A stretch of DNA of 64,000 nt. Origin: Bradyrhizobium sp. URHD0069 (GTDB lineage Bacteria > Pseudomonadota > Alphaproteobacteria > Rhizobiales > Xanthobacteraceae). The position numbers were made by a program, and so were the translations under genes. Each line of letters begins with the position of its first letter. Position 1 is the stretch's first letter. Below, one piece after another: positions 38,067-46,749 of this stretch. The notes under the pieces were generated by a model, which worked only from the letters and a program-made list of their open reading frames with translations, had not been told where the DNA came from and made no database searches. The stretch lies in assembly GCF_000701345.1 (NCBI RefSeq), contig NZ_JNIJ01000015.1, positions 1 to 64,000 on the forward strand, read 5' to 3'.

Positions 38067-39363
38067 CTCCCTGCCGATGACGCTGCGCCTCTACCAGACG
38101 CTGTCGGTCGCGATGGTGCCGCTGGCGCCGGCGCTGATCAAGCGGCGGTTGAAGCAGGGCAAGGAAGACCCCGCGCGGATCGGCGAGCGGCGCGGCGTGA
38201 GCCGGGACGACCGGCCGCTCGGACCGCTAATCTGGATTCACGGCGCCAGCGTCGGTGAGGTGCTGGCCGCGGCCGCCTTGATCGAGAAGTTGCGCGCGCT
38301 GAATATCGGCATCCTGCTGACGTCGGGGACGGTGACCTCGGCGGCCATCGTCGCCAAGCGGTTTCCCGCCGACATCATCCATCAATATGTGCCGTACGAT
38401 TCGCCGCGCTATGTCGCACGCTTTCTCGATCACTGGCGGCCGAGTCTCGCGCTGTTTATCGAATCCGATTTGTGGCCGAATCTCATCCTGTCGAGCGCGG
38501 CGCGGCGTCTGCCTATGGTCCTGATCAATGGCCGGATGTCACATCGCTCGTTTCCGCGCTGGCGGAGGGTTGCCGGCACAATCTCGGCGCTGCTTGGCCG
38601 GTTCGACGTTTGCCTCGCCCAATCGTATGCCGATGCGGAGCGCTTTGCCGCGCTCGGCAGCCGCAACGTCATCATCACGGGCAATTTGAAACTGGACGTT
38701 CCGGCGCCGCCCGCCGACTCCGCCAAGCTGGAGCGGTTGATGGCGGTGACGCGCGGCCGCCCGATCATCGTGGCGGCGTCGACCCATCCGGGCGAGGAGG
38801 ACATTCTGGTTGAAGCGCACCGGTCGCTGGCAAGATACTTTCCATCGCTCTTGACCGTGATCGTGCCGCGGCACCCCGCGCGCGGCGAAGCGATCGCCCG
38901 CGCGATCGCGGATTCCGGCCTGCATGTGGCTTTACGTTCGCGCGAGGAATTGCCGATAGCGACCACCGACATCTACGTCGCGGACACCATGGGCGAACTG
39001 GGATTGTTCTACCGGCTGGCGCCGATCGTGTTCATGGGTGGCTCACTGGTCGAACATGGTGGGCAGAATCCGATCGAAGCGGTCAAGCTCGGCGCGTCGA
39101 TTGTCCATGGCCCTCACGTCTTCAATTTCACCGATATTTACGAGGCGCTCGACAGCGCGGGCGGCGCCAGGCGGGCTGACACGCAGCAGGCGCTGGTGAA
39201 GCAACTCGGCCGGTTGCTGGCCGATCCGGTAGCGCGCGAGTCGACGGTTGCGGCCTCCGAGCGCGTGGTGGAACAGCTTGGCGGAGCGCTCGACCGCACA
39301 CTCGCAGCGCGCGAGCCATATTTGTTTCAGTTGCGGCTCGAAATGGGAGCGGCGGATGCGTGA
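38059..39363 (+). CDS. waaA: 3-deoxy-D-manno-octulosonic acid (Kdo) transferase WaaA
   Basis: The 434-residue GT30 enzyme transfers Kdo from CMP-Kdo to lipid IVA at the inner face of the membrane. N-terminal helix LYQTLSVAMVPLAPALIKRR, the catalytic-Glu region IHGASVGEVLAAAALIEK, FIESDLWPNLI near 132, and IVFMGGSLVEHGGQNPIEAV near 325 are diagnostic. It overlaps both neighbours (8 bases with the DUF374 gene, 8 bases with lpxK). Confidence 0.95.
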   Translation: MANSLPMTLRLYQTLSVAMVPLAPALIKRRLKQGKEDPARIGERRGVSRDDRPLGPLIWIHGASVGEVLAAAALIEKLRALNIGILLTSGTVTSAAIVAKRFPADIIHQYVPYDSPRYVARFLDHWRPSLALFIESDLWPNLILSSAARRLPMVLINGRMSHRSFPRWRRVAGTISALLGRFDVCLAQSYADAERFAALGSRNVIITGNLKLDVPAPPADSAKLERLMAVTRGRPIIVAASTHPGEEDILVEAHRSLARYFPSLLTVIVPRHPARGEAIARAIADSGLHVALRSREELPIATTDIYVADTMGELGLFYRLAPIVFMGGSLVEHGGQNPIEAVKLGASIVHGPHVFNFTDIYEALDSAGGARRADTQQALVKQLGRLLADPVARESTVAASERVVEQLGGALDRTLAAREPYLFQLRLEMGAADA

Positions 39364-40384
39364 GCCGGCTTTCTGGAACCGGCCGTCGTCATTGTTGTCG
39401 TTGTTACTGACGCCGCTCGGCGCACTGTATGGAGTGATCACGGCGCAGCGATTGGCGCGCAAGGGTCTTGACACCGGCATCCCCGTGCTTTGCGTCGGCA
39501 ACTATCATGTCGGCGGCGCCGGCAAGACGCCTGCGGTGCTGGCGCTAACGAAGCTGCTGCGCCATCTCGGCGAGACGCCCGTCGTGCTCAGTCGCGGCTA
39601 TGGCGGGCAATTGCGCGGCCCGATCAAGGTCGATCCCGAACGGCACACGGCAGCGGATGTCGGCGACGAGCCGCTGATGCTGGCGCGAACCGTCACGGTG
39701 GTCGTCGCGCGCGATCGGATCGCCGGTGCCGCGTTGGCAAAATCACAAGGCGCCAGCGTGATCTTGATGGACGACGGCTTTCAGAACCCGGCGATTGCCA
39801 AGGATGCCGCGCTGATCGTGATCGACGGCGATCGTGGCCTTGGCAACGGCCGAGTGTTTCCGGCGGGTCCCTTGCGCGCGCCGCTGCCGCCGCAACTCGC
39901 CCGCACCGCCGCGTTGATCGTCGTCGGCGATGGAGCCGCGGCTGAGCCGGTTGCTGCCGCGATCGCCGCGCAGGGCAAGCCGGTGTTTTCGGCACATCTT
40001 AAAGCGAGCGATGCATCAGTGGCGTCGCTGCGCGGCAAGCGCGTGCTGGCCTTCGCCGGGATCGGCGATCCCTGCCGATTCTTCAGGACGCTGCGCGCCT
40101 GCGCAATCGAAGTCGTCCGGGAGCGCGCCTTCGCCGATCATCATCCGTTTTCGAAGGGCGAGATCGAAACGTTGATCGCTGAAGCGAAACGCGATGCGCT
40201 GACGCTGGTAACAACGGAAAAGGATTTGGCGCGGCTGCAGACGGCCGAGGGTCCTCCGGCCTGGGCAAAAGAGATTGTGCCATTCGCGGTAACGCTTGAG
40301 TTCGGTGGCGCCGGACAACTGCGGAAATTTGTGTCAGAGCGCTTGTTTCAAGCGCGTCAGAAAAAATTCAGAAACGATGCGTAG
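39356..40384 (+). CDS. lpxK: Tetraacyldisaccharide 4'-kinase LpxK
   Basis: The 342-residue kinase phosphorylates the 4' position of the lipid A disaccharide. It has an N-terminal membrane helix (SLLSLLLTPLGALYGVITA), Walker A in VGNYHVGGAGKTPAVLALTK, SRGYGGQLRGPIKVD, and the Walker-B-like VILMDDGFQNPAI. Its ATG lies inside the waaA stop region (ATGCGTGA), so translation is coupled. It ends the pmbA-lpxK operon; the DUF2093 gene is convergent 67 bases on. Confidence 0.95.
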   Translation: MREPAFWNRPSSLLSLLLTPLGALYGVITAQRLARKGLDTGIPVLCVGNYHVGGAGKTPAVLALTKLLRHLGETPVVLSRGYGGQLRGPIKVDPERHTAADVGDEPLMLARTVTVVVARDRIAGAALAKSQGASVILMDDGFQNPAIAKDAALIVIDGDRGLGNGRVFPAGPLRAPLPPQLARTAALIVVGDGAAAEPVAAAIAAQGKPVFSAHLKASDASVASLRGKRVLAFAGIGDPCRFFRTLRACAIEVVRERAFADHHPFSKGEIETLIAEAKRDALTLVTTEKDLARLQTAEGPPAWAKEIVPFAVTLEFGGAGQLRKFVSERLFQARQKKFRNDA

Positions 40385-40451
40385 CGTGGCAAAGCGCAAA
40401 ATTACTGGTCATGCGCTTCGCCGTTCGCCGGGGCGACGAAAACGATGATCG

Positions 40452-40688
40452 CTACGGTTTTTCAGCCTGCGTCTTCAGCGCGCCGGGAAAATGCCGCTGC
40501 AGCACCGCACTGGGAATGGCATAGGCCTCCTGCAGATCGACGCTCCAGTACTTCAGCTCGTCGAGGGGTATTCGCGCATCGGTCACCGCGCAACGCACAT
40601 AGGTTCCCGGCGAGATCACGCGGAAATCGCCATCCAGATATTGCACTTGCGCTTCGCCGTGACCCGAGGGCCCGAACTTATTCAGCAA
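40452..40688 (-). CDS. DUF2093 protein
   Basis: The 78-residue protein matches DUF2093 (QVQYLDGDFRVISPGTYVRC, then RIPLDELKYWSVDLQEAYA). Function is unknown; in Rhizobiales it commonly lies next to lpxK. The start is TTG 40688 with GGAGAG seven bases upstream. It is convergent with lpxK. Confidence 0.88.
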   Translation of the reverse strand: MLNKFGPSGHGEAQVQYLDGDFRVISPGTYVRCAVTDARIPLDELKYWSVDLQEAYAIPSAVLQRHFPGALKTQAEKP

Positions 40689-40899
40689 AGTTGAACTCTC
40701 CGACCAACCCCCGGCTACTCTTACCGGACTTTAATACTTTAATAGCGCGATCTATCATAAATAGGGCGTGGTGTCCGCCCGAAGCCCACCGATTTGTGAT
40801 GAATTACAGCCTTCGGCACATGTTACCGTCAGCCCAGATGGAACGCTGCCTCTACATGGAATGCTGTTTCAAAAGCGCCATAGCGACCCGGCAAATTCG

Positions 40900-41742
40900 A
40901 TGCGCTTTCTGTCAGCAATCGTATTCCTGACGCAATTTGCCGTGGCTTTTGCCGCGGACGCCGCGCCGTTGTCTGCTCCGCGCCAGGTCGACATTTCCTC
41001 ACGCAGCGGCACATTGTACGCGCAGCTTTACAAGCCCGACGGCGACGGCCCGTTTCCCGTGGTAATCGCCCTGCACGGGTGTGACGGATTGGCCGGCGAT
41101 TCCGAGGCGATCCAGCAACGCTATAGCGATTGGGCCGAGCAATTGCTGAAAGGCGGCAACGCGGTTTTGCTGCCGGACAGCTATGGTTCGCGCGGATTAG
41201 GCCCACAATGCCGCGTCAATGTCAGGGAGCGTAACGTACTCGCCCGTCGCGAACGGGTCGCGGACATCATGGCAGCGAGACAATGGCTGGTGCAGCAGGC
41301 TTGGACCGCCCGGAACCGCATCAGCCTGTTGGGATGGGCGAACGGCGCGAGCGCTTTGCTGTGGGCGGTGCGCCCGCAATTGCCGTCGCGGAATCTCGAG
41401 CCGGACTTCCGCTCTGCCGTGGCATTTTATCCGGACTGCCGCATCTCGTCGGGTCTGGGATGGAGCGCCCGCATCCCGACGCTGGTCTTGATCGGCGCCA
41501 ATGACGACGTCAGTTCGCCGCCCGCCTGCCGTCAGATGGTCGACGGAGCGCGTGGGCGCAGCGCGCTGGCGCGGATCGTGATATATCCCGGTGCCTATCA
41601 CGATTTCGACCGCGCGAATTTTCCGCCTCACGCGATTGCCGGGACATCGGATGCCACGTTGCCGGAACGCGGCCATCTCGGCACCGATCCCCAGGCGCGC
41701 GCCGATTCGCAAAAGCGCGTCGCGGAATGGCTGGCGCGGTAA
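40900..41742 (+). CDS. Secreted dienelactone-hydrolase-family protein, nucleophile replaced
   Basis: The 280-residue alpha/beta hydrolase has a signal peptide (MRFLSAIVFLTQFAVAFAAD), so it is probably periplasmic. VVIALHGCDGLAGD supplies the oxyanion-hole HG; a metal- or acid-type region GANDDVSSPPACRQM and the catalytic His region IYPGAYHDFDR are intact. The nucleophile elbow, expected as G-x-C/S-x-G, reads LLGWANGASALLW, with Ala where the Cys or Ser should be. The protein may be inactive or use another mechanism. The ribosome-binding site is weak. It is inserted between the DUF2093 gene and xseA. Confidence 0.78.
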   Translation: MRFLSAIVFLTQFAVAFAADAAPLSAPRQVDISSRSGTLYAQLYKPDGDGPFPVVIALHGCDGLAGDSEAIQQRYSDWAEQLLKGGNAVLLPDSYGSRGLGPQCRVNVRERNVLARRERVADIMAARQWLVQQAWTARNRISLLGWANGASALLWAVRPQLPSRNLEPDFRSAVAFYPDCRISSGLGWSARIPTLVLIGANDDVSSPPACRQMVDGARGRSALARIVIYPGAYHDFDRANFPPHAIAGTSDATLPERGHLGTDPQARADSQKRVAEWLAR

Positions 41743-41788
41743 TGATTTCCTACCCACCCCTGCAGGCACGGTAGGGAAAGCGCATCCT

Positions 41789-43396
41789 CTAAAACAAGCT
41801 TCCCTGACCGGCCGGTTTGACGCGCTTCGGCGGGGCGGCTTTCGGCTCGCTGGCAACCGGCTTCGCCGGGCGCGCCACCGCCGGCCGATCCGCGTCCGCC
41901 GTGGCCGCGACGCGTCCATCGGCAAATTCCAGATCGAGCCGCGCACCTGGTCCGACGCCGGCTGCGGCGTGCACGGCGTGGCCTTGCTCGTCACGCACCA
42001 GCGCGAAGCCCCGCGTCAGCACGCTGCGATACGACAGCGCTCCCAGCAACTGGCCGCTATGTGTGACACGCGCCTGAAGCCGCTGCATCGCCATGTCGAG
42101 CGCGCGCCGGGCGCGTTCGGCCAGGCGCAGCGCGCGCTCGCGGTCGCGCGCGATGGCCTGGCGCTGCGCCTTCGCGTTGGAGAGTTTTGAAGCCTTCAGC
42201 CTGATCTCAAGCCCGGCATAGCGATCCCGGCGGTTTCGCAGCAGCGACCGGGCCGAATGCGTCATGCGTTCGCCGCACACGGTCAGCCGGTGGTTGGCCT
42301 GCGCGACCTGGCCCCGCAGCACCCGCACGGTCAGCCGTGCGCTGGTCGCAGCGAAGCGGCGGAAATGGAGATGGGTATTGGCTTTCAATGCGCGGGGTAG
42401 CGAAGCGGCAGCGCCATCCAGCCGCTGCCGCGGGATCGCGAGCAGTTCGGTCGCCCCAGGCAGCGCCCGCACGGCGGCGCGCAATTCGTTGCGGCGGCCT
42501 TCCTGTCCGCGCTGCCAGCAGAGCATCGTCCGCCGCCCCAACGTTGCGACCTCGACGAACAGCTCGCTACGCACCGGGACTGCCATTTCCGCCGCCGCCG
42601 TTGGCGTCGGCGCGCGTTTGTCGGCGGCAAAATCAATCAGCGTGATGTCGGTCTCGTGGCCCACGGCCGAGATCAGCGGAATCATGCTATCTGCGGCGGC
42701 GCGGACCACGATCTCCTCGTTGAACGACCAGAGATCTTCCAGCGAGCCGCCGCCGCGCGCGACGATCAGGAGATCCGGCCGCGGTATCCTGCCGCCCTCT
42801 GGCAACGCATTGAAGCCGCGGATCGCAGCTGCGATCTGTTCGGCTGAGCCCTCGCCCTGCACCCGCACCGGCCACACCAGCACACGGCGCGGAAAGCGGT
42901 CCTGCAGTCGGTGCAGGATGTCGCGGATCACCGCACCGGTCGGCGAGGTGACGACGCCGATCACTTCCGGCAGCCATGGCAAGAGTTGCTTGCGCGCCTC
43001 GTCGAACAGTCCTTCGGCGGAAAGCTTGCGTTTGCGCTCTTCCATCAGGGCCATCAGCGCGCCGATGCCTGCGGGCTCGATCGCCTCGATCACAATCTGA
43101 TATTTCGAGGAGCCGGGATAGGTCGTGAGCCGGCCGGTGGCGATGACCTCCAGGCCCTCCTGCGGTTTGAACCGCATCCGGGCATGGGCGGTCTTCCAGA
43201 TTACCGCCTCGATCTTGGCGCTGTCGTCCTTCAGCGCAAAATAGCAGTGCCCGGAGGAGTGTGGCCCGCGGAAGCCGGAAATTTCGCCGCGCACCCGGAC
43301 ATGCCCATAGGCGTCCTCTACCGTCCGCTTGAGGGCGGAGGACAGCTCGGACACCGTGAATTCCGGCGCGTTGATCAAGGCTTCAGCTAGGGTCAT
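41789..43396 (-). CDS. xseA: Exodeoxyribonuclease VII large subunit XseA
   Basis: The 535-residue catalytic subunit of exonuclease VII degrades single-stranded DNA from both ends. An N-terminal OB-fold ([40 protein letters not shown]) is followed by the catalytic part with [60 protein letters not shown] and [10 protein letters not shown] long Arg-rich coiled coil (about 290-450) and a Pro/Ala/Lys tail come last. The start at 43396 ([18 protein letters not shown]) matches the family; an upstream ATG would add 170 unrelated residues running into purD. Divergent from purD. Confidence 0.95.
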   Translation of the reverse strand: MTLAEALINAPEFTVSELSSALKRTVEDAYGHVRVRGEISGFRGPHSSGHCYFALKDDSAKIEAVIWKTAHARMRFKPQEGLEVIATGRLTTYPGSSKYQIVIEAIEPAGIGALMALMEERKRKLSAEGLFDEARKQLLPWLPEVIGVVTSPTGAVIRDILHRLQDRFPRRVLVWPVRVQGEGSAEQIAAAIRGFNALPEGGRIPRPDLLIVARGGGSLEDLWSFNEEIVVRAAADSMIPLISAVGHETDITLIDFAADKRAPTPTAAAEMAVPVRSELFVEVATLGRRTMLCWQRGQEGRRNELRAAVRALPGATELLAIPRQRLDGAAASLPRALKANTHLHFRRFAATSARLTVRVLRGQVAQANHRLTVCGERMTHSARSLLRNRRDRYAGLEIRLKASKLSNAKAQRQAIARDRERALRLAERARRALDMAMQRLQARVTHSGQLLGALSYRSVLTRGFALVRDEQGHAVHAAAGVGPGARLDLEFADGRVAATADADRPAVARPAKPVASEPKAAPPKRVKPAGQGSLF

Positions 43397-43562
43397 CTGG
43401 TGATCGATTCGGGCTTTTTGGAATGGCGGGCAAGGCGCCTCGCGCGGCACCCACGGCTGGCAGGCACATATCCACACCTGATCGGGGGCGATTCTTGCAG
43501 CGCGCCAGCGCCATGCTAAACCCGGCGCATCATCGCGGCAACACCCTGATCCGGCTGCATTC

Positions 43563-44846
43563 ATGAACATCCTCTTGCTCGGTTCCGGCGGTCGCGAACA
43601 TGCCCTGGCATGGAAAATCGCCGCCTCGCCACTAGTGACGAAGCTATGGTGCGCGCCGGGCAATGCCGGCATCGCGCGGGAGGCCGAATGCGTGCCGCTC
43701 GATATCGCCAACCACGCCGCGGTGATCGATTTCTGCCGGACCAACGCCGTTGACTTCGTCGTGGTCGGCCCGGAAACGCCGCTCGCGGCCGGGATCGTCG
43801 ACGACCTCGCCAGCGCCGGCATAAGGGCGTTCGGGCCGAGCAAGCAAGCTTCGCGGCTTGAGGGCTCCAAGGGATTTACCAAAGCACTCTGCACTGAATT
43901 CGGCATTCCGACCGGCGCCTATGGCCGCTTTACCAATGCGGCCGACGCGCTGGCCTATGTCCGCGCCCAGGGCGCGCCGATCGTGGTCAAGGCCGACGGG
44001 CTTGCGGCAGGCAAGGGGGTCGTCGTCGCCCAGACCTTGCGTGAGGCCGAAGACGCCATCGCCATGATGTTCGATGGCGCGTTCGGCGCGGCCGGCGCGG
44101 AAGTGGTGATCGAAGAATTTCTGTCCGGCCGCGAGATCAGCTTTTTTGCGCTCTCCGACGGCGACACCGCGATTGCGCTCGCCTCGGCGCAGGACCACAA
44201 GCGGGTGTTCGACCACGACCAGGGGCCGAACACCGGCGGCATGGGGGCCTATTCGCCGACGCCTTTCGTGACGCCGGAAATCCATGCCGAGATCATGGCC
44301 AAGATCATTCTTCCGACGGTCGCCGGGATGAAGGCGCGCGGCACGCCGTTTCGCGGCGTGCTCTATGCCGGCGTGATGCTGACGCCGGCCGGCCCGAAAC
44401 TGTTCGAATACAACGTCCGCTTCGGCGATCCGGAATGCCAGGTGCTGATGCTCCGGATGATGTCGGATATCGTGCCGGCGATGCTGGCCTCCTGCGACGG
44501 GCAGCTGAAGAATTTCGACCTGCGCTGGTTTCCCGACGCCGCGCTAACGGTGGTGATGGCGGCGAGCGGCTATCCCGGCGAATACGCCAAGGGTACCCGC
44601 ATCGAGGGACTGGAAGACGCGGCCAGTGTCGAGGGCGTGGAAATCTTCCACGCCGGGACGGTATCGAAGGACGGACATATTTTGGCCAATGGCGGCCGCG
44701 TGCTGAACGTCTGCGCGTCCGGCAATTCAGTCAGCGAGGCGCAGCGGCGTGCCTATGAGGCCGTCGATCGCATCCGGTGGCCGGAAGGTTTTTGCCGCCG
44801 CGACATCGGCTGGCAGGCGGTGGATTGGGAGCGCAAAGGAAGCTAG
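43563..44846 (+). CDS. purD: Phosphoribosylamine-glycine ligase PurD
   Basis: The 427-residue ATP-grasp enzyme makes glycinamide ribonucleotide in purine synthesis. [20 protein letters not shown] opens the N-domain; [40 protein letters not shown] (ATP-binding), [20 protein letters not shown] and the metal-binding [13 protein letters not shown] follow. Length is canonical. The 227 bases after it carry no gene. Confidence 0.96.
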   Translation: MNILLLGSGGREHALAWKIAASPLVTKLWCAPGNAGIAREAECVPLDIANHAAVIDFCRTNAVDFVVVGPETPLAAGIVDDLASAGIRAFGPSKQASRLEGSKGFTKALCTEFGIPTGAYGRFTNAADALAYVRAQGAPIVVKADGLAAGKGVVVAQTLREAEDAIAMMFDGAFGAAGAEVVIEEFLSGREISFFALSDGDTAIALASAQDHKRVFDHDQGPNTGGMGAYSPTPFVTPEIHAEIMAKIILPTVAGMKARGTPFRGVLYAGVMLTPAGPKLFEYNVRFGDPECQVLMLRMMSDIVPAMLASCDGQLKNFDLRWFPDAALTVVMAASGYPGEYAKGTRIEGLEDAASVEGVEIFHAGTVSKDGHILANGGRVLNVCASGNSVSEAQRRAYEAVDRIRWPEGFCRRDIGWQAVDWERKGS

Positions 44847-45073
44847 CAGCGCTACATTCCGCACTTATGCCGAAGAGTATCGCCACCGGGTCGCGCGAAT
44901 GCGCGCCCGATGACAGGCTCCGCGATGCGTCCGACATCGGAGGTTTGCCTGGTTCTGGCTTGTTGTTGAAGTTGGTGGCAAGGTTCCTAGCCCGGATTGG
45001 CCGCGTCCATATCGACGGAAACCCGGGACGCGGAATTGGCGCAACCGTGATGCGACGATGAAGGAAATGCACC

Positions 45074-45979
45074 GTGCCCGATCTCGCCGACCTGTTTCCC
45101 GGCTACGCTTCCGAGTGGATCAATACCAAATCCGGACGCATCTTTGCCCGTGTCGGCGGCAAGGGGCCGCCGCTGTTGCTGCTGCACGGATTTTCCGAGA
45201 CGCATATGATGTGGCACCGCGTGGCGCCGCAGCTTGCCGACCGCTTCACGCTGATCATCGCGGATCTGCCGGGCTATGGTTGGTCGGATATGCCGGAGAG
45301 CGACAGGGATCACACGCCCTATACCAAGCGCGCGATGGCGCAGACGATGATCGAGGCGATGGAACAACTCGGCCATGTGCATTTCGCACTCGCTGGGCAT
45401 GATCGCGGCGGCCGCGTCGCCTATCGCCTCGCGCTCGATCATCCCGGCCGGCTGTCGCGGCTCGCGGTGCTGGATATTCTGCCGACCTATGATTACTGGG
45501 CGCGGATGGATCGGCTCTACGCGCTGAAAATCTATCACTGGACCTTTCTGGCGCAGCCTTTTCCGCTCCCGGAAATGCTGATTGGCGGCAACCCCGATTT
45601 TTTCCTCAAGCAGAAGATGGCAAGCCAGACCAAATCCAAAACGCTCGAGGCGATCGATTTCCACGCGCTGGAGCATTACCTCGCCGCGTTCCGCGATCCC
45701 TCACGGGTGCACGCGATGTGCGAGGATTACCGCGCGGGCGCCTACGCTGACTTCGAAATCGACAAGGCGGATCGCGATGCGGGGAAGCAGATCACGATCC
45801 CCACGCTGGTGCTGTGGGGCGACGTCGGCGTTGCCAGTGCCGCGGCAACGCCGCTCGACACCTGGAAGCTATGGGCGACCAACGTCTCGGGCGCGCCGGT
45901 TGATTCCGGTCATTTCCTGACCGAGGAAAATCCGGACGCAACGGCGAGGGCGTTGAAGGAATTTTTTGCGGGTTCGTAA
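45074..45979 (+). CDS. Fluoroacetate/haloacetate dehalogenase
   Basis: The 301-residue alpha/beta-hydrolase cleaves C-F or C-Cl bonds of haloacetates, giving glycolate and halide. Its sequence follows R. palustris RPA1163 (fluoroacetate dehalogenase) closely as I remember it, and numbering is gap-free for every reported catalytic residue: nucleophile Asp110 (AGHDRGGR), Arg111 and Arg114 that bind the carboxylate, acid Asp134, halide-pocket His155-Trp156 (YHW) and Tyr219, and catalytic His280 (DSGHF). It is cytosolic, without a signal peptide. The GTG start at 45074 follows AAGGAA. It stands alone, followed by a paired-hairpin repeat. Confidence 0.93.
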   Translation: MPDLADLFPGYASEWINTKSGRIFARVGGKGPPLLLLHGFSETHMMWHRVAPQLADRFTLIIADLPGYGWSDMPESDRDHTPYTKRAMAQTMIEAMEQLGHVHFALAGHDRGGRVAYRLALDHPGRLSRLAVLDILPTYDYWARMDRLYALKIYHWTFLAQPFPLPEMLIGGNPDFFLKQKMASQTKSKTLEAIDFHALEHYLAAFRDPSRVHAMCEDYRAGAYADFEIDKADRDAGKQITIPTLVLWGDVGVASAAATPLDTWKLWATNVSGAPVDSGHFLTEENPDATARALKEFFAGS

Positions 45980-46006
45980 CCGGAAAGCAGACTACAAATC
46001 ACCCGC

Positions 46007-46103
46007 GTCATACCCGCGAAAGCGGGTATCCAGTACGCTGCGGCCTCTCGATCAATCACCAGCGCTCTGGAATACTGGATCATCCGCTTTCGCGGATGAT
46101 GAC
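46007..46103. repeat. Paired-hairpin intergenic repeat, copy 3
   Basis: GTCATACCCGCGAAAGCGGG then TATCCAGTA mirrors TACTGGATCATCCGCTTTCG then CGGATGATGAC. The middle (CTCTCGATCAATCAC) is shared almost exactly with copy 5 at 49682. It lies between convergent genes. Confidence 0.8.
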
Positions 46104-46134
46104 AGCAGAGCCTGAGTCGCGCATTGCGTTTAGC

Positions 46135-46581
46135 TCACCGTCTCGCCTTGAAAAATTCCCGCAACAGCGTGGCCGACTCGCTCTCTCCGACCGCGGAATA
46201 GACCTCGGGGACGTGATGACAGGTCGGCGACGCGAAGAACCGCACGCCGGACTCCACCGCGCCGCCCTTGGGATCGGCCGCGCCGTAGTACAGCCGCCTT
46301 ACCCTCGCAAACGAGATCGCGGCTGCGCACATCGTGCACGGCTCCAGGGTGACGTAGAGGTCGCAATCGACCAGCCGCTCGCCGCCGACGACCCCGGTGG
46401 CCTGCCGGATCGCGAGGATTTCGGCATGCGCGGTCGGATCGCGGTCGGTCAATGTGCGGTTTCCGGCCGCGGCGATGACCTCGTTGTTAAGCACGATCAC
46501 GCATCCGATCGGCACTTCGCCCGATTTTCCGGCGTTTTCGGCGGCTTTCAGTGCCAAATCCATGAAAGATGGTGCGGTCAT
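46135..46581 (-). CDS. tadA: tRNA adenosine(34) deaminase TadA
   Basis: The 148-residue zinc deaminase converts A34 to inosine in tRNA-Arg(ACG). The zinc and proton-transfer motif TAHAEILAIR (His-Ala-Glu) near residue 50 and the Cys ligands in LEPCTMCAAAISFARVRRLY near 78 are intact. YYGAADPKGGAVES is also typical of TadA. It is divergent from the RluB-like gene and is the only TadA candidate in the window. Confidence 0.93.
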   Translation of the reverse strand: MTAPSFMDLALKAAENAGKSGEVPIGCVIVLNNEVIAAAGNRTLTDRDPTAHAEILAIRQATGVVGGERLVDCDLYVTLEPCTMCAAAISFARVRRLYYGAADPKGGAVESGVRFFASPTCHHVPEVYSAVGESESATLLREFFKARR

Positions 46582-46749
46582 GCCTCGTAACGCTCGTCAA
46601 ACCCTGCTATTAGAATCCCATTCAGCAAAAGTGGATACCGGTTTTGCGTGAGACTGCGCCTCGAGCAAAGAGCGCGCGCGTTATCGTCATGCCAGCCTGT
46701 CCGCATCAGCCTGATTGCCATTTCATCTGTACTCGAAACGAGACCATTC

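Noticed and set aside
41789..43906. Long N-terminal extension of XseA from an upstream start at 43906
   Set aside because: The extra 170 residues are not XseA-like and would be antisense to purD. The start at 43396 matches the family.
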